Shown: in pieces, positions 27,757-36,233 of the stretch | How the letters are laid out: each line of letters begins with the position of its first letter | How positions within the stretch are numbered: the stretch's first letter is position 1 | From: Novosphingobium sp. BW1 | GTDB lineage: Bacteria; Pseudomonadota; Alphaproteobacteria; Sphingomonadales; Sphingomonadaceae | DNA: 64,000 nucleotides | Assembly: GCF_008107685.1 (NCBI RefSeq) | Contig: NZ_VIRF01000041.1 | Location: 62,001 to 126,000, forward strand | Reading direction: 5' to 3' | Translations under genes and position numbers: made by a program | Notes under the pieces: model-generated | Told to the model about the DNA's origin: nothing | Seen by the model: only the letters and a program-made list of their open reading frames with translations | The model's database searches: none

Positions 27757-28485
27757 TCGCCGGTCTGGCGGCTCGTCCAGGCGCTCCAGACGCTGGTGAC
27801 GCCCGATGGAAATACCGCGGCTATCGACGGCTGGTTCACGAATGTACGCCCGCTCACCGCGCGTGAAAAGGAGCTGATCGCCTTTTCGGCGGCGAACACC
27901 GACGAGACCAAGGTCAAGGCGATGATGGGGGGCAACCACTGGATCGACGACCTGCCCTTCGAAGCGGCCATCGCCCGTCAGGCGAGCCAGCCCACGGTCA
28001 ACATCGAGGGGCTTGTTGCAGGCTACACCGGCCCCGGAGGCAAGACGATCCTGCCCGGGCGCGCGGCTGCCAAGCTGGACCTGCGCCTCGTCCCTAACCA
28101 GTCCCGCGCCGAAGCCGAGCGCAAGCTGCGCGCGCACCTCGATGCCCATGGCTTTCCGGATGTCGAGATGAAAGTGACCGGGGGTTATGATCCCACCGAA
28201 GTTGCCGAAAACGCCCGCCTGATCCGCGCGCAGAAAGATACCTATGCGGCAATGGGCGTAAAGGCGAACCTATTTCCGCGTCTTGCCGGATCCTGGCCAG
28301 GCGCCGTCTTCACCGCGCGCCCGGTTTCCATTCCCGCGACACAATTCGGCATTGGCCATGGCAGCGGCGCGCATGCCCCTGACGAATATTTCGTTATCGA
28401 TTCGACCAACCCCAAGGTCGCCGGAATGTCGCGTGCGAGCCTTGGCTTCGTCGAACTCATGTACCAGCTGGCACGCACTACCTGA
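27748..28485 (+). pseudogene. Remnant of an M20-family metallopeptidase
   Basis: The last 246 or so codons of an M20/M25/M40 peptidase: ASPVWRLVQALQTLV, IDDLPFEAAIARQASQPTVNI, GLVAGYTGPGGKTILPGRA, KLDLRLVPNQSRAEAERKL, then GIGHGSGAHAPDEYFVIDS with the C-terminal catalytic-domain His. The N-terminal catalytic half with the first metal ligands is absent. The coding frame continues upstream to 27496 but only as antisense of the carboxylesterase remnant, so the real homology begins at about 27748. Without the first half it cannot be an active peptidase. Confidence 0.85.
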
Positions 28486-28510
28486 GGAGCGCGCCAGTCC
28501 GGCGATCAAT

Positions 28511-29929
28511 TCAGGAAACCGCGGAAACCGCGAGAAAGTCGGGGATCGGACCGTTCCAGTCGCCAGCCGCTTCGAGTACGGGCGCAGCCACTGTGGGCTC
28601 GGTCCGGCGACGCGGCGCACGGCGCACGGGAGCCGGGGCCGGGGTGTCAGCCTCGACCGTTTCCTCGACCACGGGGGCCGGAGCAGGCTTGGCCGCAGCC
28701 TTGGGAGCGGGCTTCGCCTTGGCCGAAGCCGCCGTCTTCGAGCGGCTGGCGCGCTTACGCGGTGCAGGAGCAGATTCGGCTTCATCAAAGGCAGGCACCG
28801 CCTCTTCGATGTCCGCAGCCTCGCCGAACAGTGGGATCGTACCGCCGGTCAGCTTCTCGACATTCTCCATCGCTTCGGCATCGTCCGGGGTCACGAGCGT
28901 AAAGGCCCTTCCCGAAGCGCCGCCACGGCCCGTGCGGCCAACGCGGTGGACGTAGTCGTCCGGATGCCAAGGCGTGTCGTAGTTGAAGACGTGGCTCACG
29001 CCCTTCACATCGAGGCCGCGCGCGGCAACGTCGGAAGCGACGAGAATGTTGATCTCGCCCGACTTGAAGCAGTCGAGCTCGGCGATGCGCGCCGACTGGT
29101 CCATGTCGCCGTGGATCTCACCGGCGGCAAAGCCGTTGCGCTTCAGGCTTTTGGCCAGTTCACGCACGGTCGTCTTGCGGTTGCAGAAAATGATAGCGGT
29201 CGTCACGTTGTCGGTGCGCAGGATCTCGCGCAGCGTGTCGCGCTTCTTACGCGCGGTGACCGGCACCTTGAACTGGGCGATGTTGGTGTTAGTCGAGGCC
29301 GGACGGGCGACTTCGATGTACTTCGGGTTCTCGAGGAAGCGATCGGCCAGCTTCTTGATGACCGGCGGCATCGTTGCCGAGAACAGCAGCGTCTGGCGGT
29401 TGGTCGGCAACTTCGAGCAGATCGTCTCGATGTCCGGGATGAAGCCCATGTCAAGCATGCGGTCAGCCTCGTCGATGACCAGCAGTTCGCAGCCCGTGAG
29501 CAGGATCTTGCCACGCTCGAACAGGTCCATCAGGCGGCCCGGCGTCGCGATCAGGACGTCCACGCCTTCCTGCAGCGCCTTGACCTGATCGCCCATTTGG
29601 ACGCCGCCGATCAGCAGCGCCATGCGCAGGTCGTGGTTCTTGCCGTACTTGACAAAGTTGTCCGCCACCTGCGCGGCGAGTTCACGCGTCGGCTCCAAGA
29701 TCAGCGAGCGCGGCATCAGCGCACGGCGGCGGCCATGTGCGAGCACGTCGATCATTGGAAGCACGAAGCTGGCAGTCTTGCCGGTGCCCGTCTGCGCGAT
29801 CCCGATGAGATCCTTCATCATGAGGACCGGAGGGATCGCCTGCGCCTGAATCGGGGTCGGTTCGCTGTAGCCCGCGGCTTCCACCGCTTGCAGCAATTCG
29901 TCAGACAGGCCGAGGTCGGCAAAGCTCAT
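28511..29929 (-). CDS. DEAD-box RNA helicase (RhlE-like)
   Basis: 472 residues. Motifs: Q-motif near YSEPTPIQAQAIP, I AQTGTGKT (45-52), Ia PTRELAAQV, II VIDEADRMLDMGF, III SAT, and VI HRVGRTGRGG. A tail of about 90 residues rich in Ala, Lys, Pro and Arg (after about 380) is likely disordered and RNA-binding. The family remodels rRNA and mRNA. The tail and motifs fit the RhlE branch, though precise orthology is not certain. It converges on the M20 remnant. Confidence 0.93.
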   Translation of the reverse strand: MSFADLGLSDELLQAVEAAGYSEPTPIQAQAIPPVLMMKDLIGIAQTGTGKTASFVLPMIDVLAHGRRRALMPRSLILEPTRELAAQVADNFVKYGKNHDLRMALLIGGVQMGDQVKALQEGVDVLIATPGRLMDLFERGKILLTGCELLVIDEADRMLDMGFIPDIETICSKLPTNRQTLLFSATMPPVIKKLADRFLENPKYIEVARPASTNTNIAQFKVPVTARKKRDTLREILRTDNVTTAIIFCNRKTTVRELAKSLKRNGFAAGEIHGDMDQSARIAELDCFKSGEINILVASDVAARGLDVKGVSHVFNYDTPWHPDDYVHRVGRTGRGGASGRAFTLVTPDDAEAMENVEKLTGGTIPLFGEAADIEEAVPAFDEAESAPAPRKRASRSKTAASAKAKPAPKAAAKPAPAPVVEETVEADTPAPAPVRRAPRRRTEPTVAAPVLEAAGDWNGPIPDFLAVSAVS

Positions 29930-30083
29930 ATACGCTCAGGTTTCCGGATAAGGGGATGTGGGATAACATGTGTTCCTGGCAATGCACCGGCCGCGTGGGA
30001 CCCGCACATCACGATTGCGGGCCCCTAGTCCGATTGGTGCACAAAAGTCAAGGAAATCCGCAGAACTCGCGGACGAATAGCCG

Positions 30084-30674
30084 TCAGTCCCGAATCCGGA
30101 CAAGTTCACGCATACGGGTCAGACTGCATTTGGTGCCACTGCGCGATTGCAGCTTGTCGCGCTTGACGCAGACCTTTCCGTCTTCGTTGCCCGCAAGGTA
30201 GAAGCCGGAATAGAAGTCCATGGCGCGGCACGAATGGTCGAGTTCCGCGCTCACCACACGCCGGTCACGCATAAAGAAGATCAGGCGGTTGCCGCGTTCG
30301 GGCTGCACTCCCGCGATCCCGGCCGCCGCAACGCACTTGCTCATGGGGCGCTCTTCGTAGCGCGGCGCGCCTGGCCCGCCGGGCATGGCAATGCCGCGCA
30401 TGTCGGGGGGAAGCGTTGCCCGGCCACGGGGGGAGATTCGGATCGTCATGCGCCGCTCGATGCGAACCTGCCAGGCAGGCTCTGGTTGCGCGCGGCGCAT
30501 CTGCTCCTCGGGAAAGGCAAGAGGACCCGGCGCATCATCCCGAGCAAACGTCTCGGGCCAGAGCTGTGCACGCGCGGATTCATGCCTCCACGCCCCACCG
30601 TCCCGCGGCTGCAAGGCCGAGGACGCCGGCGCAAGAAACGCCAGCGGTATCAGCAGGACGGATGTGAAACTCAT
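30084..30674 (-). CDS. Secreted protein of unknown function
   Basis: 196 residues from the ATG at 30674, which begins a signal peptide (MSFTSVLLIPLAFLAPASSA). The mature protein is Arg/Pro-rich with a central RIERRMTIRISPRG and a C-terminal half containing four Cys (KCVAAAGI, SCRAMDFYSGFYL, KVCVKRDKL, TKCSL), arranged as likely disulphides. I do not recognise a family. An upstream ATG at 30716 would spoil the signal peptide. Confidence 0.65.
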   Translation of the reverse strand: MSFTSVLLIPLAFLAPASSALQPRDGGAWRHESARAQLWPETFARDDAPGPLAFPEEQMRRAQPEPAWQVRIERRMTIRISPRGRATLPPDMRGIAMPGGPGAPRYEERPMSKCVAAAGIAGVQPERGNRLIFFMRDRRVVSAELDHSCRAMDFYSGFYLAGNEDGKVCVKRDKLQSRSGTKCSLTRMRELVRIRD

Positions 30675-30835
30675 TGCAGACCCATTTCCCCGACGCACGG
30701 TGATGCCGCAAGCCAATCCCTAGCGCAACAGCTTGAACGCCTGCTGAACCTTGCTTCGGGAAAACACTCCCCGCCCCGCACGCGCCTGCAAGAAGGGATG
30801 AAAGTGCCAAGGGGCTGTGCCATAGACCCGCGCAG

Positions 30836-32272
30836 ATGAGCACCTTCGACACCTTCCTCGCCGAGGCCGACGCCCTGCTTGGCCCGCGCGGCCTGACCCG
30901 CGATGTAAACCTTACCGCGCCCTGGACGACCGACTGGCGCGGCCGCTTTCACGGCGCCTGCCTCGCTCTCGCCTCGCCGGCCGACACCGCGCAGCTCAGC
31001 ACGCTCGTGAAGCTTTGCGCGGCGCATGGTGTGACGCTCGTCCCCCAGGGTGGCAACAGCGGCATGTCGGGGGGGGCCACGCCCTCGATCGAGGGCAATC
31101 AACTCCTCGTCTCACTGCGCCGAATGAACGCGATGGGCGCTATCGATGTCGCCGAGCAGCGGGTCACCTGCGGGGCGGGCGTCGTGCTCCAGAGGCTTCA
31201 CGAAGCGGCCGAGGCGCAAGGCTTGCGCTTTCCCCTGACGTTGGGCGGCAAAGGATCGGCCACGGTCGGCGGGCTCATCTCGACCAACGCCGGCGGCACG
31301 CAGGTGCTGCGCCATGGCTCGATGCGGGCCATGGTACTGGGCATCGAGGCGGTCCTTGCGAACGGCGAGGTCTATTCGGCGCTGACGCCGCTCCGTAAGG
31401 ACAACCGGGGTTTCGACCTCAAGCAACTCTTTATCGGCGCGGAAGGCACGCTGGGCATTGTCACGGCTGCGACACTGCAGCTTGTACCGGCCATCGGCGA
31501 GCGGGTGGTGATCTGGGCCGCGGCGACCTCGCTCGGCGCCGCGCGCCAACTGCTCCATCACTGCGAGGAGGCGCTTCCGGGCTCGGTCGAGGGCTTCGAG
31601 GTGCTGCCCCAGCCCTGCCTCGACCACGTGCTCGAATACCTTGCCGGGGCGCGCGCACCGCTGGCCACGCGCGCCCCCTGGCATGTGCTCATCGAAGCGG
31701 TGACGCCGTGCGATGCGCCTGCAGGACCGGGAACCGGCCTGCGCGACCAGTGCGAAGGTGCGCTGGCCAGCGCGCTCGAGGACGGGGTGATCACCGATGC
31801 CACGATCGCGGCCAGCGAGGCCCAGGCCGAAGCGTTCTGGACCTTGCGCGAAGCCGTCTCACCCGCCGAACGCGCGCAAGGCCCCGCCGTCCAGCACGAC
31901 ATCTCGGTGCCCGTGGAGGACATGCCCCGCTTCGTCGAGACGGTCAGCTCCCAGCTCGAAGCCGAATGGCCGGGCACGCGCGCGGTCGCTTTCGGGCACC
32001 TGGGCGATGGCAATGTCCACTTCCACATGATCGCCCCCAAGGGCGTGGATGCCGCCACCTGGTATGCGGGCGAGGCCAAGGCCATCAGTGCGCGCGTCCA
32101 TGATCTTGTCACGCAGTGGAGCGGCTCGATCTCGGCCGAGCACGGGATCGGACAGCTCAAACGCGACGAACTGGCCCGGCTCGCCGACCCGGTGGCGCTG
32201 TGGCTGCTGCGCGCGGTCAAGTCCGCGCTCGATCCGCAAGGTCTGCTCAACCCCGGCAAGTTGATGAACTGA
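30836..32272 (+). CDS. FAD-binding oxidoreductase (D-2-hydroxyacid dehydrogenase type)
   Basis: 478 residues. An N-terminal PCMH-type FAD domain (LVPQGGNSGMSGGA, LGGKGSATVGGLISTNAGG, GAEGTLGIVTAATL) is followed by an FAD-oxidase C-terminal domain with the metal/substrate His motifs AFGHLGDGNVHFHM and SAEHGIGQLKRDEL. The architecture matches GlcD, D-lactate dehydrogenase and D-2-hydroxyglutarate dehydrogenase. The hydroxyglutarate type is most likely but the substrate cannot be fixed. The start ATG at 30836 lies in a divergent gap of about 160 bases. Confidence 0.9.
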   Translation: MSTFDTFLAEADALLGPRGLTRDVNLTAPWTTDWRGRFHGACLALASPADTAQLSTLVKLCAAHGVTLVPQGGNSGMSGGATPSIEGNQLLVSLRRMNAMGAIDVAEQRVTCGAGVVLQRLHEAAEAQGLRFPLTLGGKGSATVGGLISTNAGGTQVLRHGSMRAMVLGIEAVLANGEVYSALTPLRKDNRGFDLKQLFIGAEGTLGIVTAATLQLVPAIGERVVIWAAATSLGAARQLLHHCEEALPGSVEGFEVLPQPCLDHVLEYLAGARAPLATRAPWHVLIEAVTPCDAPAGPGTGLRDQCEGALASALEDGVITDATIAASEAQAEAFWTLREAVSPAERAQGPAVQHDISVPVEDMPRFVETVSSQLEAEWPGTRAVAFGHLGDGNVHFHMIAPKGVDAATWYAGEAKAISARVHDLVTQWSGSISAEHGIGQLKRDELARLADPVALWLLRAVKSALDPQGLLNPGKLMN

Positions 32273-32379
32273 GTAGAAGTCTCTTAGTGGCGGGAACCCT
32301 CGGCTTGCACCGCCGCAATCAAGCCACTAAAGCCACGCGCTGATCTTTTTTTGAAACCTCGATCGCGGAGAGTATTGCA

Positions 32380-33165
32380 ATGGCCACTGCGCCACAGAAC
32401 CCATCCCTTCCCTTGTTCTACAAGGATCTGGTGCCGCTCAATTCGCAGCAGCACGCAAGCTGGAAGACGCGTTCGACCGACAAGGCGACCTGGCTGGCAG
32501 GTGTCAACTCAATTCCCCTGACAGTGGAAGAGTTCCCGCAGGCGCAGCGCCACTTCCCGATCATCTTCACCGGCACCGACCAGCCGATCCCGCTCGCGCT
32601 GATGGGCATGAACGAGGGCGTCAACGTCTTCGTCGAGGACGACGGCACGGTTCCCAACCCCGTCTACATCCCGGCCTACGCGCGCCGCTACCCCTTCATG
32701 CTCGCCCGTCTGCGCCCGGACAGCGAAGAGCTCTCGCTCTGCGTCGACCCCAGCAGTGACCTGATCGGCGAGATCGAGGAAGGCGAGGCCCTGTTCGCCG
32801 ACGGCGAACCCACCGATACGACCAAGAACATGCTCAAGTTCTGCGAAAACTTCGAGATGGCTGGTTCGAAGACCGGCAACTTCATGGCCGAACTCAAGAA
32901 GCACGACCTGCTCATGGACGGTGAGCTCAACATCGACATCGGCGGCGGCCAGCCCTTCAACTACCGCGGCTTCAAGATGGTTGACGAGAACAAGCTGCGC
33001 GAAGTGCGCGGCGACATCCTGCGCCAGTGGAACCAGAATGGCCTCCTCGCGCTGATCTACGCCCACCTCTTCTCGCTCGACCTGGTGCGCGACATCTTCG
33101 GCCGCCAGATGCAGCAGGGCAAGGGCCCGCAGGCACCCGCGCAGGCTCCTGCCGCGAATGCCTGA
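32380..33165 (+). CDS. SapC family protein
   Basis: 261 residues without signal peptide or membrane helices. SapC features: an N-terminal FYKDLVPLNSQQHASWKT, FPIIFTGTDQPIPLALMG, VYIPAYARRYPFML and SLCVDPSSD. The C-terminus ends in an Ala/Pro/Gln-rich tail. The family is named after a Campylobacter S-layer secretion cluster, but its role in sphingomonads is unknown; it is often found near TonB receptors or tryptophan halogenases, none of which occur here. The ribosome site GGAGAG lies 8 bases before the ATG. Confidence 0.87.
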   Translation: MATAPQNPSLPLFYKDLVPLNSQQHASWKTRSTDKATWLAGVNSIPLTVEEFPQAQRHFPIIFTGTDQPIPLALMGMNEGVNVFVEDDGTVPNPVYIPAYARRYPFMLARLRPDSEELSLCVDPSSDLIGEIEEGEALFADGEPTDTTKNMLKFCENFEMAGSKTGNFMAELKKHDLLMDGELNIDIGGGQPFNYRGFKMVDENKLREVRGDILRQWNQNGLLALIYAHLFSLDLVRDIFGRQMQQGKGPQAPAQAPAANA

Positions 33166-33307
33166 TCAGTGCGCCTAACCAGGAACGTCTGATCTTAGGC
33201 ACCTGATACGGGCCCCTCGTCCGACCGACAATGCCCGCGGCCCGGGTGGACAACGCAGACGCGAAGTTCGCTCGGGCCGCTGCTTTTGAAGGTTACCAAC
33301 AGCTTCA

Positions 33308-33321
33308 TGACAAAAATGTCA
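33308..33321. promoter_or_regulatory. Small palindrome upstream of the sRNA promoter
   Basis: TGACA-AAAA-TGTCA, a perfect 14-base palindrome in an AT-rich stretch (33290-33390), about 75 bases before the sRNA -35 element. It could bind a dimeric regulator; no known box is recognised. Confidence 0.3.
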
Positions 33322-33395
33322 CAATTTTATTTGATAATCCGGCAGCGTGATTTTTTAGCTGGACATGATGCACGATTTTTGCGTCAAAGAATCGC

Positions 33396-33423
33396 TTGAA
33401 CTCGGCACAAGGTTCGCTATGTT
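33396..33423 (+). promoter_or_regulatory. Promoter of the small RNA gene
   Basis: TTGAAC (33396-33401), 16-base spacer, TATGTT (33418-33423). The predicted start, about 7 bases further on, is exactly at the foot of the first RNA hairpin. Confidence 0.65.
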
Positions 33424-33429
33424 GAAGTC

Positions 33430-33533
33430 AGCCTGATCGGCGCTACCCTCATGGCCCGATCGGCTGGTGCACTCGATGTGCACCTCCTCCCTGAACCTTG
33501 GCCACCTCGCGCGTTGCGCGGGGTGGTTTTTTT
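33430..33533 (+). ncRNA. Small RNA with an exposed anti-Shine-Dalgarno CCUCCUCCC motif
   Basis: About 104 nt with three hairpins. H1 is 33430-33440 with 33456-33465 (one bulged T). H2 is GGTGCAC-TCGAT-GTGCACC (33466-33484). H3 is the intrinsic terminator CCACCTCGCGC-GTT-GCGCGGGGTGG (33502-33526) followed by seven T. Between H2 and H3 lies single-stranded CCTCCTCCCTGAACCTTGG, complementary to ribosome-binding sites. The architecture resembles alphaproteobacterial trans-acting sRNAs with CCUCCUCCC loops (the alpha-r14/NfeR1 and mmgR/suhB groups), but assignment to a named family is not established. No coding frame fits. Promoter and terminator are both present. Confidence 0.75.
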
Positions 33534-33568
33534 AGGTCTGCAGGCGCGAGGCGCCAGACCTCCTGTGT

Positions 33569-34582
33569 CTATTGCGCGGCAAGTGGCCAACCCTCGCCAC
33601 CATCCTCAGTCCCGCGCGGGCGCGCCAGTTCCATGACCGCCGCAGCCTGGGCCCTAACGAGGCCCGCAAGCTGCTCCACCAGAACGTCCACACCCGCGCT
33701 CGGCGTGCGCATCTTCGGATCGAGATAGCACGTCCGGTCAATCTCGACCTGGAGCGCGTGGATGCCGCGACGGGGCGCGGCATGACGGTCGAGCACATAC
33801 CCCCCCGCATAAGGCCGATTATGCGCCGCAGCGCGCCCGCAACGGGCAAAGTGGGCAAACGTCGCGGCGATGACAGCGCCATGGCAACTCGCCCCGAAGC
33901 GATCACCGATCACGATCTCGGCAACGCCCTGGCCGGGCCGGGCCTGGAGCGGAGGCATCGAATGCAGATCGACCAGCAGCGCCACGCCCCAGCGCGCGCG
34001 AATTTCCGCCAAGCGCTGCGCGAGCGCGGCGTGGTAGGGCGCATGGACCTGCGCGATCCGGGCCTCGACCTCCTCGCGGCGCAGTGAACGGCGCCACAGC
34101 TCGCCAATGCCCGGCAGACGCCGGGGAATGAGACCAAGGCCGCTGCGCGCCCGTGGCGACAGGCTCCCGCGCGACCCGCCCGAGACCCCTCCGCCCGGCA
34201 TGCGTTCGACCATGCCCCAGTCGACATCCTCGGGCGCGCGGTTGAGATCGATCATCGCCCGCGGCGCATGCGCCAGAAGCAAGTCGACGCCGGTCGCCTC
34301 GGCCACCCCGCACGCAAGGATATCCACGAAGCGATCCTCCAGCCGCACACTGGCCTGCGCGCTTTCGCGCAAGTCGGCAAGAAGCCCTTCGGGATAGGCC
34401 CTGCCGGCGTGCGGCACAGCCAGCAGGATCGGCATCTCGCCCGCGCCGCCTCCATGCAGCGTGTACGCAGGCTGCACCCCCACATGCCCCGGCACACACC
34501 CTCCCGACAGCGCGAGAGACGGCGCGAGAGACGGAGCAATTGGGCCGGACGGCGAATCTGGTAAATGGGAAGCAGGCGACAT
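33569..34582 (-). CDS. N-formylglutamate amidohydrolase family protein
   Basis: About 337 residues. FGase-family features: PILLAVPHAGRAYPEGLLADLRE near the N-terminus, LLAHAPRAMIDLNRAPEDVDW, ALLVDLHSMPPLQ, VIGDRFGASC, and YAGGYVLDRHAAPRRGIHALQVEIDRTCYLD. Members hydrolyse N-formylglutamate or similar N-formyl amino acids. The N-terminus has low-complexity PSLAPSLALSG, and the start (ATG 34582) is uncertain because no good ribosome site is seen. It is divergent from cpdR, an arrangement I recall from related alphaproteobacteria. Confidence 0.85.
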   Translation of the reverse strand: MSPASHLPDSPSGPIAPSLAPSLALSGGCVPGHVGVQPAYTLHGGGAGEMPILLAVPHAGRAYPEGLLADLRESAQASVRLEDRFVDILACGVAEATGVDLLLAHAPRAMIDLNRAPEDVDWGMVERMPGGGVSGGSRGSLSPRARSGLGLIPRRLPGIGELWRRSLRREEVEARIAQVHAPYHAALAQRLAEIRARWGVALLVDLHSMPPLQARPGQGVAEIVIGDRFGASCHGAVIAATFAHFARCGRAAAHNRPYAGGYVLDRHAAPRRGIHALQVEIDRTCYLDPKMRTPSAGVDVLVEQLAGLVRAQAAAVMELARPRGTEDGGEGWPLAAQ

Positions 34583-34876
34583 GCCGCGAACGCTGCCCCG
34601 TTCCCACGTCCCTGTCAAAGCCCGGACACATGCCCAGCATCGCCATGTCTCCCCCGACAGGGCCCGAAGTCCATTCCGGGCAAGAAATTTAACCCCAACC
34701 GCGCTATGGCGAGTCGACGAGAGCATTTTCCAGTCAGATGGATTCACCTGATGATTCCGAAAATGCACAAAGCCAGTCATCTGGAGCGGTTGATCCTACA
34801 CAATCGGATCGGGAGGCCGTTTCAGGGACACCGCCCCGCGGTCGCACACGAACACCAGGTTGGAATAAGACAAGAG

Positions 34877-35251
34877 ATGATCCGCATCCTCCTAGCCGAA
34901 GACGATCAGGCCATGCGCACCTACCTCGCACGCGCACTGGAAAATGCCGGGTACGACGTCGTCGCGGTTGACCGCGGCACGCAGGCGCTGCCCCACCTCG
35001 AAAGCGACAGCTTCGACCTGCTCCTCTCCGACATCGTCATGCCCGAAATGGACGGCATCGAACTGGCCCAGCGCTGTGCCAAGATCGCGCCCGCCACCAA
35101 GGTCATGTTCATTACCGGTTTTGCCGCCGTGTCGCTGCGCGCCAGCCGCGAGGCGCCGCAGGCCAAGGTCCTTTCCAAGCCCTTCCACCTGCGCGATATC
35201 GTCTTGGAAGTGCAGCGAATGTTTGGTTTGAGCGAGCACGCGCAGATCTGA
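34877..35251 (+). CDS. cpdR: CpdR-type single-domain response regulator
   Basis: 124 residues, receiver domain only. Acidic pocket E8-D9-D10, phospho-acceptor D52 in LLLSDIVMPEMDG, conserved Thr/Ser in VMFITGFAAVSL, and Lys in VLSKPFHLRDIVLEV. The run FITGFAAVSLRA...KVLSKPFHLR is diagnostic of CpdR. In Caulobacter, unphosphorylated CpdR takes ClpXP to the cell pole and primes degradation of substrates such as PdeA, and it contributes to CtrA turnover. No output domain is present. Possible CtrA sites elsewhere in the window make this gene functionally relevant. Confidence 0.88.
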   Translation: MIRILLAEDDQAMRTYLARALENAGYDVVAVDRGTQALPHLESDSFDLLLSDIVMPEMDGIELAQRCAKIAPATKVMFITGFAAVSLRASREAPQAKVLSKPFHLRDIVLEVQRMFGLSEHAQI

Positions 35252-35349
35252 TTACATTTTTCTGAAAAAAGCCCTTGCTAAGAATCGGAAGCCCCTTTAG
35301 AGGGCCTCTCCACCGAGGGGGACAACTTCTCGGAACGCTCGAATGGAGT

Positions 35350-35424
35350 GGGCGTATAGCTCAGTGGTAGAGCACTATGTTGACATCGTAGGGGTCGCAA
35401 GTTCAATCCTTGCTACGCCCACCA
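35350..35424 (+). tRNA. tRNA-Val (anticodon GAC)
   Basis: 75 nt with encoded CCA. The acceptor GGGCGTA pairs with TACGCCC. D arm TAGCTCAGTGGTAGAGCA. Anticodon arm CTATG-TTGACAT-CGTAG with anticodon GAC. T arm GCAAG-TTCAATC-CTTGC. The cloverleaf is complete and a terminator follows 10 bases later. Confidence 0.97.
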
Positions 35425-35433
35425 TTCCGCAAG

Positions 35434-35467
35434 ACCCCGCCGGCTGAAAAGCTAGGCGGGGTTTTTG
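35434..35467 (+). terminator. Terminator of the tRNA-Val gene
   Basis: ACCCCGCC (35434-35441) pairs with GGCGGGGT (35455-35462) and runs into TTTTT. Confidence 0.88.
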
Positions 35468-35506
35468 TTTGGGACTTTGCGCGCCGTTCACCGAGCGCCT
35501 CTCGTT

Positions 35507-35956
35507 TTACCAGACACCCGCATCGACGAGCATGGCCGCCAGGTCCTCGGGCCAGACCTGCTCCTCCAGCCGCTCGAGTTCTGCACGAGGACACCAACGG
35601 TGTCCGACAATGGCGTCCTGCTCCAGGGCGGTGCGATGGAGAACCGACAGCGCTGCGCCATCGCTGCGCACCAGGAAGTAGCGCTCCTCGCTCTCCACTG
35701 GTTCGCCTGTAGGCATAACAAAGTGCACTGTTCGCCGTGCCACCTCGCGGCCGGGATCGGTTACCGCAAGGCCGGTCTCCTCGAACAGTTCGCGCAACGC
35801 GGCCTGCGCGAAGTCCTCGCCCGGCTCGAGCCCGCCGCCCGGCGTCGCCCAGAAATCGCCTCCGCGCAAAGCGCCCTCGCGAAAGACGAAGCGCAGCAGC
35901 AAAACGCGCAACTGCGCGTCGAGTACAAGCAAGCGGGCGGCACGGCGGTTTCGCAT
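35507..35956 (-). CDS. NUDIX hydrolase
   Basis: About 149 residues. The Nudix box lies at about residues 40-63: GGGLEPGEDFAQAALRELFEETGL fits G-x5-E-x7-REUxEExGU (key residues G, E45, R55-E56, E59-E60, G62). It opens with MRNRRAARLLVLDAQLRVLLLRF, the first strand of the fold. The substrate is likely a nucleoside diphosphate derivative but cannot be named. The ATG at 35956 was chosen because upstream sequence (to 36196) has no fold-like features; no strong ribosome site is visible. Confidence 0.85.
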   Translation of the reverse strand: MRNRRAARLLVLDAQLRVLLLRFVFREGALRGGDFWATPGGGLEPGEDFAQAALRELFEETGLAVTDPGREVARRTVHFVMPTGEPVESEERYFLVRSDGAALSVLHRTALEQDAIVGHRWCPRAELERLEEQVWPEDLAAMLVDAGVW

Positions 35957-36101
35957 GATGCGCGCAGCGATGCCCGAAGAGTCGCACCTGCGCAATCGCG
36001 CATCCTGCCCGCCTTCCCGCCACTTCGCTGTCCCGCATCGCGCCCCTGTCGATGCGAGGCCGCTCACCATCGGCGAACGCCATGCCGTTGCGCGGATCGA
36101 A

Positions 36102-36120
36102 TAATGCAAATCATTATCTT
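36102..36120. promoter_or_regulatory. Candidate Fur box upstream of icd
   Basis: AATAATGCAAATCATTATC agrees at 16 of 19 positions with the classical Fur consensus GATAATGATAATCATTATC. The arms ATAATG and CATTAT are a perfect inverted repeat around CAAAT. It lies 114 bases before the icd start and about 146 bases upstream of the divergent NUDIX gene. Confidence 0.55.
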
Positions 36121-36233
36121 TAGCTGGCAAGGCGCCGGGATGCTCGGGCAGACCCGCCTTGCTATACGGGCGCTCTCTGCCTAAGAGACGGCCCAATTCT
36201 CACCCACTTTCACCCCAGGGGAGCTTTTCTCGA

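Noticed and set aside
32284..32330. Inverted repeat TTAGTGGC / GCCACTAA before sapC
   Set aside because: The 8-base arms are 31 bases apart and the later T-run is not adjacent, so neither a terminator nor an operator is supported.
34500..34560. Short direct repeats (GCGCGAGAGACGG-like) near the N-formylglutamate amidohydrolase start
   Set aside because: They encode a low-complexity Ser/Leu/Pro stretch at the poorly defined N-terminus and are too few and short for a functional repeat array.
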